64,000 bases of DNA. Source: CAZDXB01 sp964509335. Lineage in GTDB: Bacteria > Bacteroidota > Ignavibacteria > Kapaibacteriales > UBA2268. Position numbers and translations under genes: made by a program. The stretch lies in assembly GCA_964509335.1 (NCBI GenBank), contig CAZDXB010000002.1, forward strand, positions 159,751-223,750. Direction: 5' to 3'. Positions 1 to 9,267 of the stretch are shown piece by piece. The stretch's first letter is position 1. Each line of letters begins with the position of its first letter. A model generated the notes under the pieces. That model was not told the DNA's origin and searched no databases. It saw nothing but the letters and a program-made list of their open reading frames with translations.

Positions 1-671
1 TCTTTGCCTAAAAAGTTTATAGCCCCCAACGCGCCGTTGACGTCTATATACCAAGGATGATTCAACTCTCCGTTAAGCCCAAGCCTAACGGTTCCTCCAA
101 ACCTCCAAGTAGAAGGTTTAGTCTTATCCACAAACTTCTCCTTATCTCCTAGATTAACGTAATTTATCACCCTTTCAAAAGTTCCCTCGGTTACGTACGT
201 CGCCGCTCCTTCTATACCCGCGTAAACTTTCGCCGTTCTTGAAAGCGCAAAAAATCTCAAAAAGGAATAATTCATCCCAATAGAAAAAGAAGGCAAATAT
301 AAGTCGTGCCTTAGCTTAATATCCGACACGTCGCTAATAGGCTCCCTTTCTCTGCCCATATAGAAAATATACTCAAAACCCAAAGGTATCTCAAGAATCC
401 CAGCGTCGTCCAACTCAAGAGTTAACTGAACGCGAAAACCGGGCTGCCCCCCGTCGAAACTCCCGCCGTAAATATCTTCGCCTGAGGAATTTTGAATATA
501 AAAAGGCTTTGTAGCTATATTGTCGCCGATTATTTCTGAATTGGCAAAACCAGCCGACAAAGACATCCGAGGCGCTTGAGCTTCGGACGAAATCACGAAA
601 AAGAAGTTTAGCGCGGCGCCAATAACCGCTAACGCAACTACTTTTAGACGCTTTTTCTTTACGGTTTGCAT
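1..671 (-). CDS. Outer-membrane beta-barrel-like protein, partial (3' end outside window)
   Basis: The reading frame opens at an ATG at 671 and stays open to the left edge, giving 223 visible residues with no stop. The N-terminus has a basic stretch and a hydrophobic segment ending around SSEAQA, a good signal peptide with a likely cleavage near residue 32. The rest alternates aromatic/hydrophobic and polar residues (for example FEYIFYMGRE and GMNYSFLRFFALS), as expected of membrane beta-strands, and has periodic glycines. I infer an outer-membrane beta-barrel of the OmpA/OprF or PorV-like size class; the specific family is not recognisable from this part. It starts 10 bases after the glycosyltransferase stop, so it is probably the last visible member of the same leftward transcript. 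Confidence 0.7.
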   Translation of the reverse strand, partial: MQTVKKKRLKVVALAVIGAALNFFFVISSEAQAPRMSLSAGFANSEIIGDNIATKPFYIQNSSGEDIYGGSFDGGQPGFRVQLTLELDDAGILEIPLGFEYIFYMGREREPISDVSDIKLRHDLYLPSFSIGMNYSFLRFFALSRTAKVYAGIEGAATYVTEGTFERVINYVNLGDKEKFVDKTKPSTWRFGGTVRLGLNGELNHPWYIDVNGALGAINFLGK

Positions 672-681
672 AATAAACCTT

Positions 682-1701
682 CTATATTTTTTCTTTTATA
701 TTATAATCGTCTTTTTCATATCTTCTTTTCACTATCATTTCGCCTATCAAACCCATAGAAATTAGTTGAACGCCGACTATAATAAGAGCTATACCAAAAA
801 GAGCGAGAGGCCTATTGGTCAAATAAGTATTGCCTAAAAACCATTCTATAGTTAAATACAAGTCAATCGCGAAACCAATAAGGGCAAAAGCCGCGCCTAA
901 AGTTCCGAAGAAATGCAAAGGTCTTCTTAAATAGCGAGTAGTGAACACGACTGTTATTAAATCGAGAAATCCTTTAATCAATCGAGTAACGCCGTATTTT
1001 GACTTCCCATACCGTCGAGAGTGATGAACGACTGGTATCTCCGTCACCCTAAACCCCTCCCATTTAGCCAACGCGGGAATATATCTGTATATTTCGCCGT
1101 ATATATGCAATGACTTGACTACTTCGCGACGATAAACTTTTATACCGCAATTGAAATCGTGAAGCCTAATGCCGCTAACTATCGACGTAACCAAATTAAA
1201 AAACTTCGAAGGTAGAGTTTTACCCAATGGGTCTTTCCGTTTCTTTTTCCAACCGCTCACTAAATCATAGCCTTCGTTTATTTTATCTATCATATTTCTG
1301 AAACTGGCTGGGTCGTCTTGCAAATCCGCGTCCATTGTGCCTATCAAATTCCCTCTCGCTCTGCTGAAACCTACCGTTAGAGCCGCCGATTTTCCATAAT
1401 TTCTCCTGAATCTGTACCCTCTCACCCTTGGATTTCTACGCTTAATTGTTTTGATAACTTCAAATGAATTATCCGTCGAACCGTCGTCCACAAATATTAT
1501 TTCGTAATTGTTCTCGGTTACGTTGGGAATCTTCTTTAATTCTCTATCCAAATGTATCGCCAACTCAGGCAATGAATCTTTCTCGTTATAAACGGGGATT
1601 ACCACTGAAAAATATACGTTTCTTTTATCCTTTTTAAACGGTCTTCTTTTACTTCTCGTATTGTCGTTATGCTTGTCTTTATATCGTCTTGTGTCCTTCA
1701 T
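682..1701 (-). CDS. Family 2 glycosyltransferase, DPM1/ArnC-like, membrane anchored
   Basis: Predicted inverting GT-A glycosyltransferase that moves a sugar from a nucleotide donor to a polyprenyl-phosphate at the inner face of the cytoplasmic membrane. The 339-residue protein starts with a basic tail (1-29), then the family 2 opening FSVVIPVYNE (31-40), the nucleotide-binding VDDGSTD (71-77) and the metal-binding DADLQDDP (124-131). Two hydrophobic helices near 258-285 and 298-325 form the C-terminal anchor seen in dolichol-phosphate mannosyltransferase-like and undecaprenyl-phosphate enzymes. An AGGAAA-type ribosome site lies just before the ATG. It is only 12 bases downstream of the small T9SS cargo gene, suggesting cotranscription; a role in lipid-linked sugar supply for envelope glycans or for the A-LPS that anchors T9SS cargo is possible but unproven. 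Confidence 0.85.
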   Translation of the reverse strand: MKDTRRYKDKHNDNTRSKRRPFKKDKRNVYFSVVIPVYNEKDSLPELAIHLDRELKKIPNVTENNYEIIFVDDGSTDNSFEVIKTIKRRNPRVRGYRFRRNYGKSAALTVGFSRARGNLIGTMDADLQDDPASFRNMIDKINEGYDLVSGWKKKRKDPLGKTLPSKFFNLVTSIVSGIRLHDFNCGIKVYRREVVKSLHIYGEIYRYIPALAKWEGFRVTEIPVVHHSRRYGKSKYGVTRLIKGFLDLITVVFTTRYLRRPLHFFGTLGAAFALIGFAIDLYLTIEWFLGNTYLTNRPLALFGIALIIVGVQLISMGLIGEMIVKRRYEKDDYNIKEKI

Positions 1702-1713
1702 TATTTTCCTTGC

Positions 1714-2487
1714 TTAATTTGACTTTACAAATTGAAGAGTTTTTAATAAACAACCGTGCTTACTTATAACAACAAAATAACATCCAGACGCTAATTCGGA
1801 CGCGTCGAGCGTAGTCTCGCTTCCTTCACAAAAACCTGACAATTTCCGCTCTCCTAACGCGTTATATACCGAATATTCAAAAGACTCCTCCTCCGAGCGT
1901 ATCCTTAACAAAGAATTAGCGGGATTAGGATATAAAGCGTAGCCGTCTTTTACCTCGTCGCGCTTGCCGTTAGGTTCGACGTTAAAATACACTACAATTT
2001 CGAACTGATCCAAAGAAAAATTATCAACCCTAGCCGTATTGTTCTCCAACATATCGACTTTAAAATATTGCCCTGAGAACAAATCTTGAACGAAAGCCGA
2101 ATCGACAATCGATCTAGGCAACGAATCCCATTTAATATCGTAACTCGAACTTATATTAAAAAGTAAAAATCTATAGTAACGAGCAAATCTTTTTACGTTC
2201 GCAAAGGGACGGAAATCATAATAAGACCAAAAAACAGAATCCGCCGTAGAATCCCTTACCAAAAAAGTCGCGTATAAATCGTCGGGCGGCGGAAACTCCG
2301 GAGCCTTTATCTCGCCCAAAGCTTTATCTATATTATGCGTGGCGTCTCTATGCAATCCAAAAACCAATTTATTATAAGTATCCTCGGTATCCGTTTCGAA
2401 CCTAAGATTCACTCCCAGCGAATCCAGAGCGTATAAATTTACCGAAGAAAATGCTACAACCAAAATTAATAACGCTATTCTTTTCAT
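1714..2487 (-). CDS. Small secreted protein with T9SS type A sorting domain
   Basis: A 257-residue exported protein of unknown function. Residues 1-20 form a clear signal peptide ending NLYA. The middle (about 25-180) matches no family I recognise. The last 75 residues are a T9SS C-terminal sorting domain: YPNPANSLLRI, then a short strand region, a DASELASG turn and a terminal KTLQFVKSN, so the protein should cross the outer membrane through the type IX system and be released or anchored to A-LPS. Upstream lies a 30-bp element (2506-2535) that is nearly identical to one upstream of the 1414-residue YCF48 protein. A strong inverted repeat separates this gene from the larger cargo gene upstream. 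Confidence 0.8.
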   Translation of the reverse strand: MKRIALLILVVAFSSVNLYALDSLGVNLRFETDTEDTYNKLVFGLHRDATHNIDKALGEIKAPEFPPPDDLYATFLVRDSTADSVFWSYYDFRPFANVKRFARYYRFLLFNISSSYDIKWDSLPRSIVDSAFVQDLFSGQYFKVDMLENNTARVDNFSLDQFEIVVYFNVEPNGKRDEVKDGYALYPNPANSLLRIRSEEESFEYSVYNALGERKLSGFCEGSETTLDASELASGCYFVVISKHGCLLKTLQFVKSN

Positions 2488-2505
2488 TTTTCTAACCGTT
2501 TATAG

Positions 2506-2535
2506 TAATAACAACCAAAACCTCAAAATGTTTCA
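2506..2535 (-). promoter_or_regulatory. 30-bp conserved upstream element, copy A
   Basis: On the plus strand it begins TAATAACAAC and ends AAATGTTTCA. It matches 26 of 30 positions in the copy at 34862-34891, with no gaps. Read on the minus strand it lies 18 bases before the start codon of the small T9SS cargo gene. It is non-coding and I recognise no known factor site, so a promoter or operator role is inference. Confidence 0.5.
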
Positions 2536-2555
2536 TTTTTTTTGAAGTATATATA

Positions 2556-2598
2556 CGATAAATGGGCAACTGTAATTAAACAGGTTGCCCATCTATCG
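2556..2598 (-). terminator. Intercistronic hairpin downstream of the 1069-residue cargo gene
   Basis: The arms CGATA-A-ATGGGCAAC and GTTGCCCAT-C-TATCG form a stem of about 15 bp with one mismatch around a loop of roughly 13 bases. It begins 26 bases past the stop of the 1069-residue gene (transcribed leftwards). No run of T follows it on the minus strand, so it may act as an RNA-stability or processing hairpin rather than a strict intrinsic terminator. Confidence 0.55.
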
Positions 2599-2624
2599 TT
2601 AATTAATATTTCAGCCCCGGGCTT

Positions 2625-5600
2625 TTATTTTATAACTGTTATCATAACAGTCGAGGCGTTTGAACCTTGCATTAATCTGCAGAGATAACGCCCGGAAGCG
2701 AATTTGCTCGCGCTCAAATCGTAAGTATATTCGCCGGCTGATTTAAAGCCTTCGAATAACTTATAAGGGTTGCCTACCGCGTCTACTAACTCTAATTTTA
2801 CGTATCCGTCTCTTGGAACGTTATACTTAACCGTAGAATTAGCCATAACGGGATTCGGATGAACGTTTACGCCCAAACCGCCTGTCATAATTTCGCTCTT
2901 GAGAACTTTAATCTTGTTGTTCGTTGTCGAGCTAATTTCGACCGAACCGTTGTCGCCTTTCTCTATCTCGCCTAAAGTCTCGCCCGTAATCGCGTCTACA
3001 AAAGTATAGTCCGCGTCGGCGTTGTTTACGTTTAGCGCTATAGGATATTCGACTCCTTGAAGCGTAACGATTGTTTCGTCCTGCTTCGTTAACATCTTGT
3101 TGTCGTAAAATCTTACGTCGAACAAGTTATGCGGAGGTCTCGGAGGCATTTCGAAATATTCCGTATTTACGGTTTCGTTATTGGTCAAGTATAATTTACC
3201 GGTTCTTTGAGCGTTGTCTCTTACCACTAACTCAACGCTGGAGCTTAATACGCTTTCTTTCTCGTAATTTCCGCTAGCGTCAACTCTTGTAATAGTAGGA
3301 TGGATAAGCTTCAAATAGCCGTGCTTGCCTTCGTCGGCTTTCAACCAATAACCTAATCCCGGCTCTAATACAGAAGTCTCGTAATAACCTTCGTTTGTTC
3401 GGTATCCCCAAATGCCGTGCTTTCTAACAAAACTTCTGGAAGGTTTGTCGCCTGAATACTCTTCAAAATCAATATACTTAATATTCATCGGATAAGAAAG
3501 CGCTCCTATTGTATTCCATCCGGGGAAAACCTTAACTTCGTCGTCGAAACCGTCGTCCAGACCTTTGGTTATCCTGTTCATAAACGTGCCTTTGAATTGA
3601 GTGTCGATTATATCGCTGTATCTAATGAAATAACCGACGCCCGGCTTTAAGACATTATGTTCTTCATAACCGCTATTAAAGAACGCAAACGGTATGTTAA
3701 TCGCGTTAGGATAAACAACGTTGTGTTCCATATTCTTCGGTCTTACCGGCAACGATAACAAGTTCCAGCCTTTGTTGATCTTCGGATTGCCGTAAGCGTC
3801 AACGTACTCGATAACTCTTGGCAACGTGTACTCTATCTTAAACGAAGTGATTTTCGGGTCCTGAATCGAATACGAGAATATACTGCCGCCTAAATGGGTA
3901 GCGTCTCTCATATTTTGACTCGGGAACAACGAACCGTTTAAGGTATCGCTCAAGAACAATTGCGAACCTTCAATGAAATCGGTGGTGTCCCATTCAATGA
4001 CAACGGGATAATTTTCCGCTCCGCCGGCGTTGAATCTGCAGAGATACACGTGCGATTGCAACGTGTCGTTGAAATCTCTAATATCTCTGGACTCGGTCAT
4101 CGGCGTTACCCTATTCGGCAACATATCGCCTAATCCAAACGGCACCATATCGTCGTCCGGATAGAATCTAGCGCCAAATTGCTGCAACGGACCCGAGTAA
4201 GCGAATTCACCAAATAGCGTATCGGTTCCCATAGTAGCTCTATGACCTGTTCCGAAAATAACTTTCGTTTCGTCTCCGGTTTGTCCTCTCGAATTTCTAA
4301 TCGTTAATGTTATACCGCGATGTTGGTCTTCAAACGAACCGTCGTCGGGTTCAAACGGATTTCTAAAGTTAACAAAAGTGATTCTCATCCTTACCGGACT
4401 TATTTCCGCGGTTTTCGATTTAATTGTTATATAACCTGTATATATTCCCGCTTTTTCTCCGTTGTGAGGAATCACCTCGTCGGGGTCGCATCTTATATAA
4501 ACAAACACAGGATCGTCGGATTCAGTCAAATCGCCCATCGGGTCTGGTTTGTCAGCGCCTTGACCTAAAATGTCGTTGTCGATATAATTTACGTAACCCT
4601 TAGTCGTATTCTGACCTATCGGCACGTATTTACTTCTGTTAACCGACTCTAACATAAACAATAACCACGGAGCGTCGGACTCAATATCGATATCCATCAA
4701 TCTTGTTTCGGAAGTCGAGTTCCTTAAAGTAAATTTCACCTGCCCGTAAACGTTGTCAGGCTTATCTACTTTACTCGAATCAACCGTTAATGGATCTCTT
4801 AAAATCCAAACTCCTTCGGGAGCCTGTTCGGGTCTGTTTATATTGTCCCAAATAGGCGGTTGAGAACCTGTTCTCGAAATTTCATACCAAATTCTCGGTA
4901 ACTTTTCCGTCAATTTCAAGTAAATAGCGCCCGGTAAAATCGGCTCGGTATTCCATAAAGACGATATCGGCTTATTATTCATACCTGCCATACCGACATA
5001 AGTGCCCGGCACATTCGGATCCTGATAAATATCTTGAATATTAATGCTATCGCTAAACATTAAATTTTTGAAAGCGATTTCTTCTCTAACGTTCCAATCG
5101 TTATACATTATTGTATCAGGCGAAATATACATAGGAGTATATTCTGAAGCCCTTTCTTCAGCCGAAATACTTCCTCTTTCCAACTTAACGCGGAATTTTA
5201 CGTATAACAGAACGTTATAATCTACCGAACTCGTATCGGTAACGGGCAAAGGCTTAGTTGAAGCTCCGCTAATAACTAGCTCTTTACCTCTTTCCCTAAC
5301 ATTTAACGGTATGGGCGGATCCCCCGGATCCCTAAAGAAATCTTGGTAAGACATATCTTTATGTACGTCCCACTGTAAATTAAAGTCTTTAGCGAGCGGT
5401 TCTACATAATCACCCCTGACGTTGTAGCTTCTCGCGTCGTCTTCGGGAAATGGATGAACCGTTACTAAACCTACCGGTTCGACGGCTACGCCGTCAAACT
5501 TAACCTTAAATCTAAAGCTATAAATCGGATCCGGAACTAGGAATTTCGCCAAATCAGTCGATTTATAATGCCACCATTTATTATCAATAAACACCGGCAT

Positions 5601-5834
5601 TAAAAACTCTCTCGGCGAACCGCCTCTTTGCGTTACGGGCAGCCAAATCCTCCCGTCCGGATACCAATCCGCGTTGTAGCCTTCCTCGGTTCCCGTTAAA
5701 CTCAACTTAGGCGTTTGCGGATAGGTATAGCTCTGAGACCATACGTCCTGGGACGCCGTAAGTACGAAAGCAAAAAATAGAATCGCACCTAGTATAATAC
5801 GGAATCCCCGCAATTGTAAATAATATTTGTTCAT
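2625..5834 (-). CDS. Large secreted protein with T9SS sorting domain (1069 aa)
   Basis: Secreted protein of unknown function. Residues 1-33 are a signal peptide ending DVWSQ. The N-terminal half is beta-rich. Around residues 340-500 an Ig-like segment resembles a choice-of-anchor/BACON-type fold (NSTSETRLMDIDIES). Around 510-690 is a module with FGTG and YPVVIEWD motifs that recurs near the C-terminus of the giant protein in this locus. Two GWN motifs follow (NKGWNLLSLPV and PGWNTIG), a pattern frequent in extracellular proteins of FCB bacteria. The last 80 residues (HPNPVMANSTVKYNV to VMITVIK) are a T9SS sorting domain. A GGGGG ribosome site precedes the ATG, and the gene begins 35 bases after the cohesin-like gene ends, in the same leftward transcript. 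Confidence 0.8.
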   Translation of the reverse strand: MNKYYLQLRGFRIILGAILFFAFVLTASQDVWSQSYTYPQTPKLSLTGTEEGYNADWYPDGRIWLPVTQRGGSPREFLMPVFIDNKWWHYKSTDLAKFLVPDPIYSFRFKVKFDGVAVEPVGLVTVHPFPEDDARSYNVRGDYVEPLAKDFNLQWDVHKDMSYQDFFRDPGDPPIPLNVRERGKELVISGASTKPLPVTDTSSVDYNVLLYVKFRVKLERGSISAEERASEYTPMYISPDTIMYNDWNVREEIAFKNLMFSDSINIQDIYQDPNVPGTYVGMAGMNNKPISSLWNTEPILPGAIYLKLTEKLPRIWYEISRTGSQPPIWDNINRPEQAPEGVWILRDPLTVDSSKVDKPDNVYGQVKFTLRNSTSETRLMDIDIESDAPWLLFMLESVNRSKYVPIGQNTTKGYVNYIDNDILGQGADKPDPMGDLTESDDPVFVYIRCDPDEVIPHNGEKAGIYTGYITIKSKTAEISPVRMRITFVNFRNPFEPDDGSFEDQHRGITLTIRNSRGQTGDETKVIFGTGHRATMGTDTLFGEFAYSGPLQQFGARFYPDDDMVPFGLGDMLPNRVTPMTESRDIRDFNDTLQSHVYLCRFNAGGAENYPVVIEWDTTDFIEGSQLFLSDTLNGSLFPSQNMRDATHLGGSIFSYSIQDPKITSFKIEYTLPRVIEYVDAYGNPKINKGWNLLSLPVRPKNMEHNVVYPNAINIPFAFFNSGYEEHNVLKPGVGYFIRYSDIIDTQFKGTFMNRITKGLDDGFDDEVKVFPGWNTIGALSYPMNIKYIDFEEYSGDKPSRSFVRKHGIWGYRTNEGYYETSVLEPGLGYWLKADEGKHGYLKLIHPTITRVDASGNYEKESVLSSSVELVVRDNAQRTGKLYLTNNETVNTEYFEMPPRPPHNLFDVRFYDNKMLTKQDETIVTLQGVEYPIALNVNNADADYTFVDAITGETLGEIEKGDNGSVEISSTTNNKIKVLKSEIMTGGLGVNVHPNPVMANSTVKYNVPRDGYVKLELVDAVGNPYKLFEGFKSAGEYTYDLSASKFASGRYLCRLMQGSNASTVMITVIK

Positions 5835-5869
5835 GAGTACCCCCAGTTAATTATATAAACACTGAATAA

Positions 5870-7090
5870 TTAATTTTTTATTAAAAAAATATTTTTTACT
5901 ATGTCGTTCATCAAAGTCATTCTAGTTAAATAAACTCCTCTACTAAAACTACTTACATCAATAGCGTAATATGCGTCGCTTAAATACTCCGCTTTCGCTA
6001 ATTCCCTGCCGTTCAAATCATATATCCTTATCGATTTCATCTTAACTCTTCCGCCGTCAATTTTATAAACAAACTCTTCGCTTAAATAACTGTAATATGA
6101 ATCTATATTAATATCATTGTTTTCGAAATCTCTTAAATCTGTTCCCGTCGTATCTTCTTTTTCTTTTATTAATACCAATTCGTCGTTGACAAATCTCGTA
6201 GCGCAGGAACAATCGTTTATATCCACTATCTCAACGCTCAATTTCGACGTGTCTTCCACGTTCCGCGCTTTCATTTCTAACTGTAATACTGTCTCGTCGA
6301 TTATATCGTCTAATATTACAGATTTCAAAAAGTATTCATTTTCTTTTGTCGAATAAATCGTATCGACAACAAACTTTTCATTCAAAGAACGAGCTTCTAA
6401 TAATTCGTAAACTTCTTCGTTAAAATTCAACTTAAAAGTTAGAGAATCAACTCTCGCTAATCCGTTCGTGTTCAAATTGACGTTCCCGCTCGCTACTGAA
6501 TCCTTTTCTCCAAACTTTAACTCTTCGCTTAAAAACTTCGCTTCTACAAAGCTCCAATCAGTTTCCTTCACTTTTACGTCAATCTTCAAATCGCTATCTT
6601 TATATTCTATCCCATCTTCCATTTCTTTCACGACTTCAATCTCAAAATAAAGAGTATTAATATAAGTCGTGTCCGGGCATTCTCCTAAATACTTAGCCAT
6701 AAACGCTATCAGAGGCTTATCTCCGCTCACCTGAGGACTGTAAAACTGCATCGCGAAAGCCCTCAATTCGCCCGGTTCCCAAATATTGAAATCTTTATAA
6801 TCGAAGTAATCCGATAGCGTGCCAATATAAAGAGCAGATATTATTTGGATTTTATCCGGATTATATTTTAAAAGAACGTCAAAACTGTATAACGAATCCA
6901 AATAATCTATCTCGCCTACTCCAACCGAAAATTCAAACCTTCTATCTCTTTCCTTTCCGCAAACAAATACGTCTCTGTGCTGTTTTAACTGAACTTTAAT
7001 CGTCGAATCATTTTCTTCCGCCTCAGCCGTCAGGCTGCCGCAATATATAAGCGGCAGCCAAACGACAAAGACCGCTAAAAGCCTAATCAT
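5870..7090 (-). CDS. Secreted protein with two cohesin-like repeats
   Basis: A 406-residue exported protein with a signal peptide ending near SLTAEA. Two similar beta-rich repeats follow, at about 45-175 and 190-290; the first contains LYSFDVLLKYNPDKIQI and the second has the same layout (LTFKLNFNEEVYELLEA). Both resemble cohesin-type domains of extracellular bacterial proteins. The C-terminus (about 330-406) looks like a sorting domain in its second half (IYDLNGRELA, then FSRGVYL and a terminal IFLIKN) but lacks a clear PNP opening, so its export route is less certain. I chose the ATG at 7090, which shares its A with the upstream TGA (TGATG, translational coupling); a GTG one codon earlier is possible. 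Cohesin assignment is by pattern only. Confidence 0.6.
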   Translation of the reverse strand: MIRLLAVFVVWLPLIYCGSLTAEAEENDSTIKVQLKQHRDVFVCGKERDRRFEFSVGVGEIDYLDSLYSFDVLLKYNPDKIQIISALYIGTLSDYFDYKDFNIWEPGELRAFAMQFYSPQVSGDKPLIAFMAKYLGECPDTTYINTLYFEIEVVKEMEDGIEYKDSDLKIDVKVKETDWSFVEAKFLSEELKFGEKDSVASGNVNLNTNGLARVDSLTFKLNFNEEVYELLEARSLNEKFVVDTIYSTKENEYFLKSVILDDIIDETVLQLEMKARNVEDTSKLSVEIVDINDCSCATRFVNDELVLIKEKEDTTGTDLRDFENNDINIDSYYSYLSEEFVYKIDGGRVKMKSIRIYDLNGRELAKAEYLSDAYYAIDVSSFSRGVYLTRMTLMNDIVKNIFLIKN

Positions 7091-9180
7091 CACTTAGTGA
7101 ATACCAATGTATTAGAAATTGAATTCCCGTCGCTGATTAGTTTATAAATATACATCCCCGAACTAACTCTGTTACCGCTTTCGTCCTCGCCGTTCCAAAT
7201 TACTTGGGCGCCGGCGTTTTCAAATGTCTTAACAACGTTTCCGAAAACGTCGGTTATAACTAATCTGTAATCGCCTTCTTTATTAATAGTAAACACCGCT
7301 CTATCGGTTACCGGATTAGGCCTTAATTCGATAGAAGCGTTTGTTTCCGATTCTTCAACCGATAGCAATGTTTTGTTTCTCGCCGATTTGTTCTCGTCGT
7401 TAAGTCTTATATCGCTCAACTCTAGCGTCGGTCCTTCAGATTTAACGGTTACAATACACAACGGTTCCTCCGGCAATATTTTATCCGTACCCGCTATAGT
7501 TACCATATCGTTCTGATAATCCGACATAACTTGTTTGTATGACTTAACTCCGGTAACGTCGCCGTTCACTATCATCTTCAGCGATATAGGCCCGTCAATA
7601 TAACCGTTCAAATAAATCGGCACGTTATATTCGCCTTTACTTACCTTCTTAGCTTCTCCGATTATTATATCGTCGGCTAACATATCGTTAGAAATCTCTT
7701 TACCGTATAGCGGTATTGAATCCAACAAATACGGCAAACTCGGTATTCTGCCGCCAATATAATGTAATATTATTGCGGCGTCGTATTCGGTAGCCTCGTA
7801 ATAGATTTCCGATAGAGAACTAATTTGAGAAGGAATCACTTTGTTGTATTCCCACACATCTTCGGTGTAATCATAAACGTCGTGTATTATATACTCGATG
7901 CTGTCGCCATAATACATATTCTTCCAATTGAGCCTAATTCTAAAAATTGTGTCTTTATGAGGCTCTCTCGCCGTTCCGTCTTCATTCCAACCGTACCAAT
8001 CATCGTCTTCGTATAAAATATAACGTCCGTTGTGGTTAACGTCCGCGTGATAAGCTTCTCTTCTTCTTTCTCTCGGTAGAGGCTTTCTAGTTACAATCGA
8101 ACGAATGATATTTCTGGCGTCTCTAACAGTTACGAATCTGCTTTGATCCATTCCGCCTTGTCTTTCGCCTTCAATTTGAGACAAATCTACGTCGCCGTCG
8201 CCCCAAAATTCCTCTTTCTGATTTCTTCCGAGAGCGTTGAAATTGAATCTGTAATCCGTTCCAGTCGTGGGAGGCCAGAGATTAGTCAGCTTCATCGAAG
8301 TCTTCGCTTCTTCTTTATCCCATTCTTCAAAATCGTCTTCTACCCAATTTCTGGCGTAATTTAAAGCGTTCAAGAAATCGGCTAATTCGCCCTCTTTGCC
8401 CATATTTCCTTTAATTCCAACTACCGCGTCTCTTGTTTTTACCAATGTTTGATCAGTTTGATTATTGTCGGCGCCTGCCGGTCCGTAACAAAATTCAATA
8501 TCTCCTTGTCTCGTGAAATCGTCTCGAGACTGATATATCTTTACTTGGAAATTTCCAACGCTCGAAGTTATACCCTTCCAAATGTCGCCGCTCGCCGGAT
8601 CGTCGTAATTTATATTCAGGTTTTTCCACTGAACCGTAAAAACCGAATCCTCGTCGTCGTAATACCAAGATATTTCAGACCTTGTATACTGATTAGCGGC
8701 TGGCCAAGGCGTTGGATTATCGTCGCCCGTTCTATAAAAGTGGTCGCCCATAAAAGGCGCTATTACGTTTGACGGATATGAAGAACTGAAATAAAAGAAC
8801 CAGTCGGTTATATCCATCAATCCGTTCTTCTTCGGCAATGTTTGAGGAGGGATTTCACCTTCCGGCGTGAACGTAATATAACCGTTCACGCAAATCCAAA
8901 CGGTACTGTAAACTTCGCCGTTGTATTCGTAATCGAACGGTAAGTCCACTTTATAAAAACCGTCTGATCGGCCGCGAACCGTACCTTCGATAAAGTTCGG
9001 CGGCATAGCGAATTTTGACGCTGGAATTACGTTCTTGCTTTCAAGCTCCTGATATGGAATCTGTCGTAGCAAGGTAGTAACTCCAAATTCATCGTACACT
9101 TGCGCTTTTGTTGGCTGATAAGTAATTGCTATTCCTAGCAAAATAGCAATACCGACAGCGAACGTGAAAAAACGATTCAT
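7090..9180 (-). CDS. Secreted NIDO / dockerin- and cohesin-like protein with C-terminal sorting domain
   Basis: A 696-residue exported protein. The start at 9180 is preferred over an ATG 30 bases upstream because GGAG lies six bases before it and it begins the signal peptide directly (to about YQPTKAQ). Residues about 50-260 resemble a NIDO-type domain (VWICVNGYITF, VIAPFMGDHF, FTVQWKN). Residues about 330-490 contain dockerin-like pieces: ADVNHNG, which fits the start of a DxNxNG calcium loop, and EYDAAIILHYIGG, close to the dockerin helix consensus. A cohesin-like strand region follows (about 530-610). The end (RPNPVTDRAVF, NGEDESGNRVSSGMYIYKL) is a FlgD-Ig-like sorting domain. Its stop overlaps the next gene's start, so the two are translationally coupled. 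Confidence 0.65.
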   Translation of the reverse strand: MNRFFTFAVGIAILLGIAITYQPTKAQVYDEFGVTTLLRQIPYQELESKNVIPASKFAMPPNFIEGTVRGRSDGFYKVDLPFDYEYNGEVYSTVWICVNGYITFTPEGEIPPQTLPKKNGLMDITDWFFYFSSSYPSNVIAPFMGDHFYRTGDDNPTPWPAANQYTRSEISWYYDDEDSVFTVQWKNLNINYDDPASGDIWKGITSSVGNFQVKIYQSRDDFTRQGDIEFCYGPAGADNNQTDQTLVKTRDAVVGIKGNMGKEGELADFLNALNYARNWVEDDFEEWDKEEAKTSMKLTNLWPPTTGTDYRFNFNALGRNQKEEFWGDGDVDLSQIEGERQGGMDQSRFVTVRDARNIIRSIVTRKPLPRERRREAYHADVNHNGRYILYEDDDWYGWNEDGTAREPHKDTIFRIRLNWKNMYYGDSIEYIIHDVYDYTEDVWEYNKVIPSQISSLSEIYYEATEYDAAIILHYIGGRIPSLPYLLDSIPLYGKEISNDMLADDIIIGEAKKVSKGEYNVPIYLNGYIDGPISLKMIVNGDVTGVKSYKQVMSDYQNDMVTIAGTDKILPEEPLCIVTVKSEGPTLELSDIRLNDENKSARNKTLLSVEESETNASIELRPNPVTDRAVFTINKEGDYRLVITDVFGNVVKTFENAGAQVIWNGEDESGNRVSSGMYIYKLISDGNSISNTLVFTK

Positions 9181-9228
9181 TTTAAACTCCGTATTTATTT
9201 TAAAAATCATTTTATTTCTTCGTTTATC

Positions 9229-9254
9229 GCGGGCTTGCCGCGAGGCAAGCCCGC
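9229..9254 (-). terminator. GC-rich 11-bp hairpin downstream of the giant gene
   Basis: Perfect arms GCGGGCTTGCC and GGCAAGCCCGC flank a 4-base loop. It lies 14 bases past the stop of the giant gene and ends about 50 bases before the next start. No T-run follows on the minus strand, so partial attenuation or 3'-end protection inside a polycistronic transcript is as plausible as full termination. Confidence 0.6.
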
Positions 9255-9267
9255 TAATAATCGTTTA

